From an uncultured Ruminococcus sp. (lineage in GTDB: Bacteria > Bacillota > Clostridia > Oscillospirales > Ruminococcaceae): 6,880 bases of DNA. Made by a program: the position numbers and the translations under genes. Below the pieces are notes generated by a model. It had not been told where the DNA came from, did not search any database, and saw nothing but the letters and a program-made list of their open reading frames with translations. Shown in pieces: positions 6,157 through 6,880 of the stretch. Location: NCBI GenBank assembly GCA_937942105.1, contig CALDFS010000276.1, positions 1-6,880 on the forward strand, read 5' to 3'. The number at the start of each line of letters is the position of its first letter. Within the stretch, counting starts at the first letter, position 1.

Positions 6157-6880
6157 TTCACCGCGTGGTGGCTAGTACCGGCACTGTTGAGGTGACGAAT
6201 TACTACGACCCTGCCGGCCGTATTACCGAACAGGACACCGAATACGGTCGTCGTGTTCGCTACCGCTACCTGCCGAATGGCATCACTGACGTTTCTAACG
6301 AAGACGCCTCCTACACGAACCTGTGGGTCAATGACCAGTACGCACGTCTGACCGCCATTGTTGATGCGGAAGGTGGGCGTAGTAGCTATGCCTACGATGA
6401 CTTTGGCAACCGTGTGAGTGTGGTAGACCGCGATGGTTCTCGCATTACCCGCTACAGCGATGAGCGCGGCCGTATTATTCGTGAGGTCACCGATGAGGGC
6501 GCTGAAACCCTCTTTGCTTATGACGAGCAAGACCGCGTAGTCTCCGTGGCAATGAGCGCTATTGAGACGGATCCGCGCGCTCGCCGTGCCGCCCGTCTGG
6601 CTCGTCGTGCCCGCCTGAAGGCTGAGGCTCAGGGCCGCGCCCTCGATGAGGCTACTTCGGGGCAGGAGTTTGCCCAGAGCCCTGCCGTAAGCCCAATGAC
6701 TATGGTGACTTACGAGTACGCGAATGATTTTGAGCGTAACCCTTCTTCTATGACTGACGGCAACGGTCATGTGACCCGTTTTGAGTGGGCTGACGGCCTG
6801 CTGCAGCGTGTGGTGAGCCCTGAGGGTGTTACTGTCTCCTTGGAGTATGACGAGTGTGGTCTGCTGACCGGTATTCGTAA
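6120..6880 (+). CDS. RHS/YD-repeat protein fragment, open at both ends
   Basis: An uninterrupted frame of 253 codons without stop (codons begin at positions divisible by three), with no believable start inside the window. It carries serial YD repeats: YEHDAAGLI, YYDPAGRIT (from 6201), YAYDDFGNRV (from about 6387), YSDERGRII (from 6453), YDEQDRVV (from 6519), and, after an insertion, FEWADGLLQRV and YDECGLL. Family knowledge: RHS and teneurin-like proteins build a large beta cocoon that encloses a C-terminal toxin; they are secreted or surface proteins in bacterial competition. No toxin or immunity part is in the window. An Ala/Arg/Glu-rich stretch (about 6558-6700) interrupts the repeats. Codon use, with many CGT/CGC and GAG, suggests an actinobacterial source such as an oral or gut actinomycete, which is inference. 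Its left edge is the junction with MATE DNA. Confidence 0.85.

Noticed and set aside
5937..6770. 277-codon minus-strand frame opposite the RHS segment
   Set aside because: It crosses the MATE-RHS junction and is antisense to clear YD repeats; no ribosome site or family signature.
6120..6880. An RHS polymorphic toxin with immunity gene
   Set aside because: Only YD repeats are visible; no core-closing motif, toxin domain or immunity gene lies within the window.
1..6880. CRISPR arrays, tRNA/rRNA genes, insertion sequences, integration sites
   Set aside because: No regularly spaced repeats, cloverleaf-like sequences, transposase motifs or terminal inverted repeats were seen on either strand by eye.

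Overview
The window looks like pieces of more than one genome joined together. Bases 1 to about 5010 read as one coherent stretch of a low-to-moderate-GC Firmicute, probably class Clostridia: strong AGGAGG-type ribosome sites, consensus sigma-A promoters, an asd-dapA-dapB order and prepilin genes. From about 5000 the base and codon use turns sharply GC-rich. From about 6120 it changes again, to a GC-rich style with many CGT/CGC arginine codons that resembles an actinobacterium. Naming the taxa is inference; the changes in composition and protein family are visible directly.

Layout. (1) 1-855, plus strand: the 3' part of one short prepilin-like gene and one complete prepilin-like gene (186 aa), 31 nt apart, probably the distal end of a type IV pilus/type II secretion-like operon. 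(2) 916-966: a strong intrinsic terminator between converging transcripts. (3) 3832-990, minus strand: asd, dapA and dapB with about 60 nt between genes. Together they convert aspartyl phosphate to aspartate semialdehyde, then to hydroxy-tetrahydrodipicolinate, then to tetrahydrodipicolinate, the entry to lysine and diaminopimelate (cell wall) synthesis. (4) 3833-4056: a 224-nt divergent intergenic region with two near-consensus sigma-A promoters that face each other, one for asd and one for queA. (5) 4057-6156, plus strand: one open frame of 699 codons that starts as a normal QueA (queuosine tRNA modification), loses the QueA C-terminus after the VSAFA motif, and continues in frame as a MATE efflux protein lacking its N-terminus. 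(6) 6120-6880, plus strand: an open frame with no start in the window and no stop, encoding RHS/YD repeats.

Main interpretation. The queA-MATE 'fusion' and the MATE-RHS boundary are most simply explained as assembly (or library) chimeras. The first join lies exactly where QueA and MATE proteins share a short motif (SAFA). The second join switches reading frame: the last 11 codons of the 'fusion' are RHS DNA read in the wrong frame. I do not see a credible new biological system here. The best genuine biological points are the face-to-face promoter pair between asd and queA, the fungal/archaeal-type Asd in a bacterial lysine operon, and the Ala/Arg-rich insertion in the RHS fragment.
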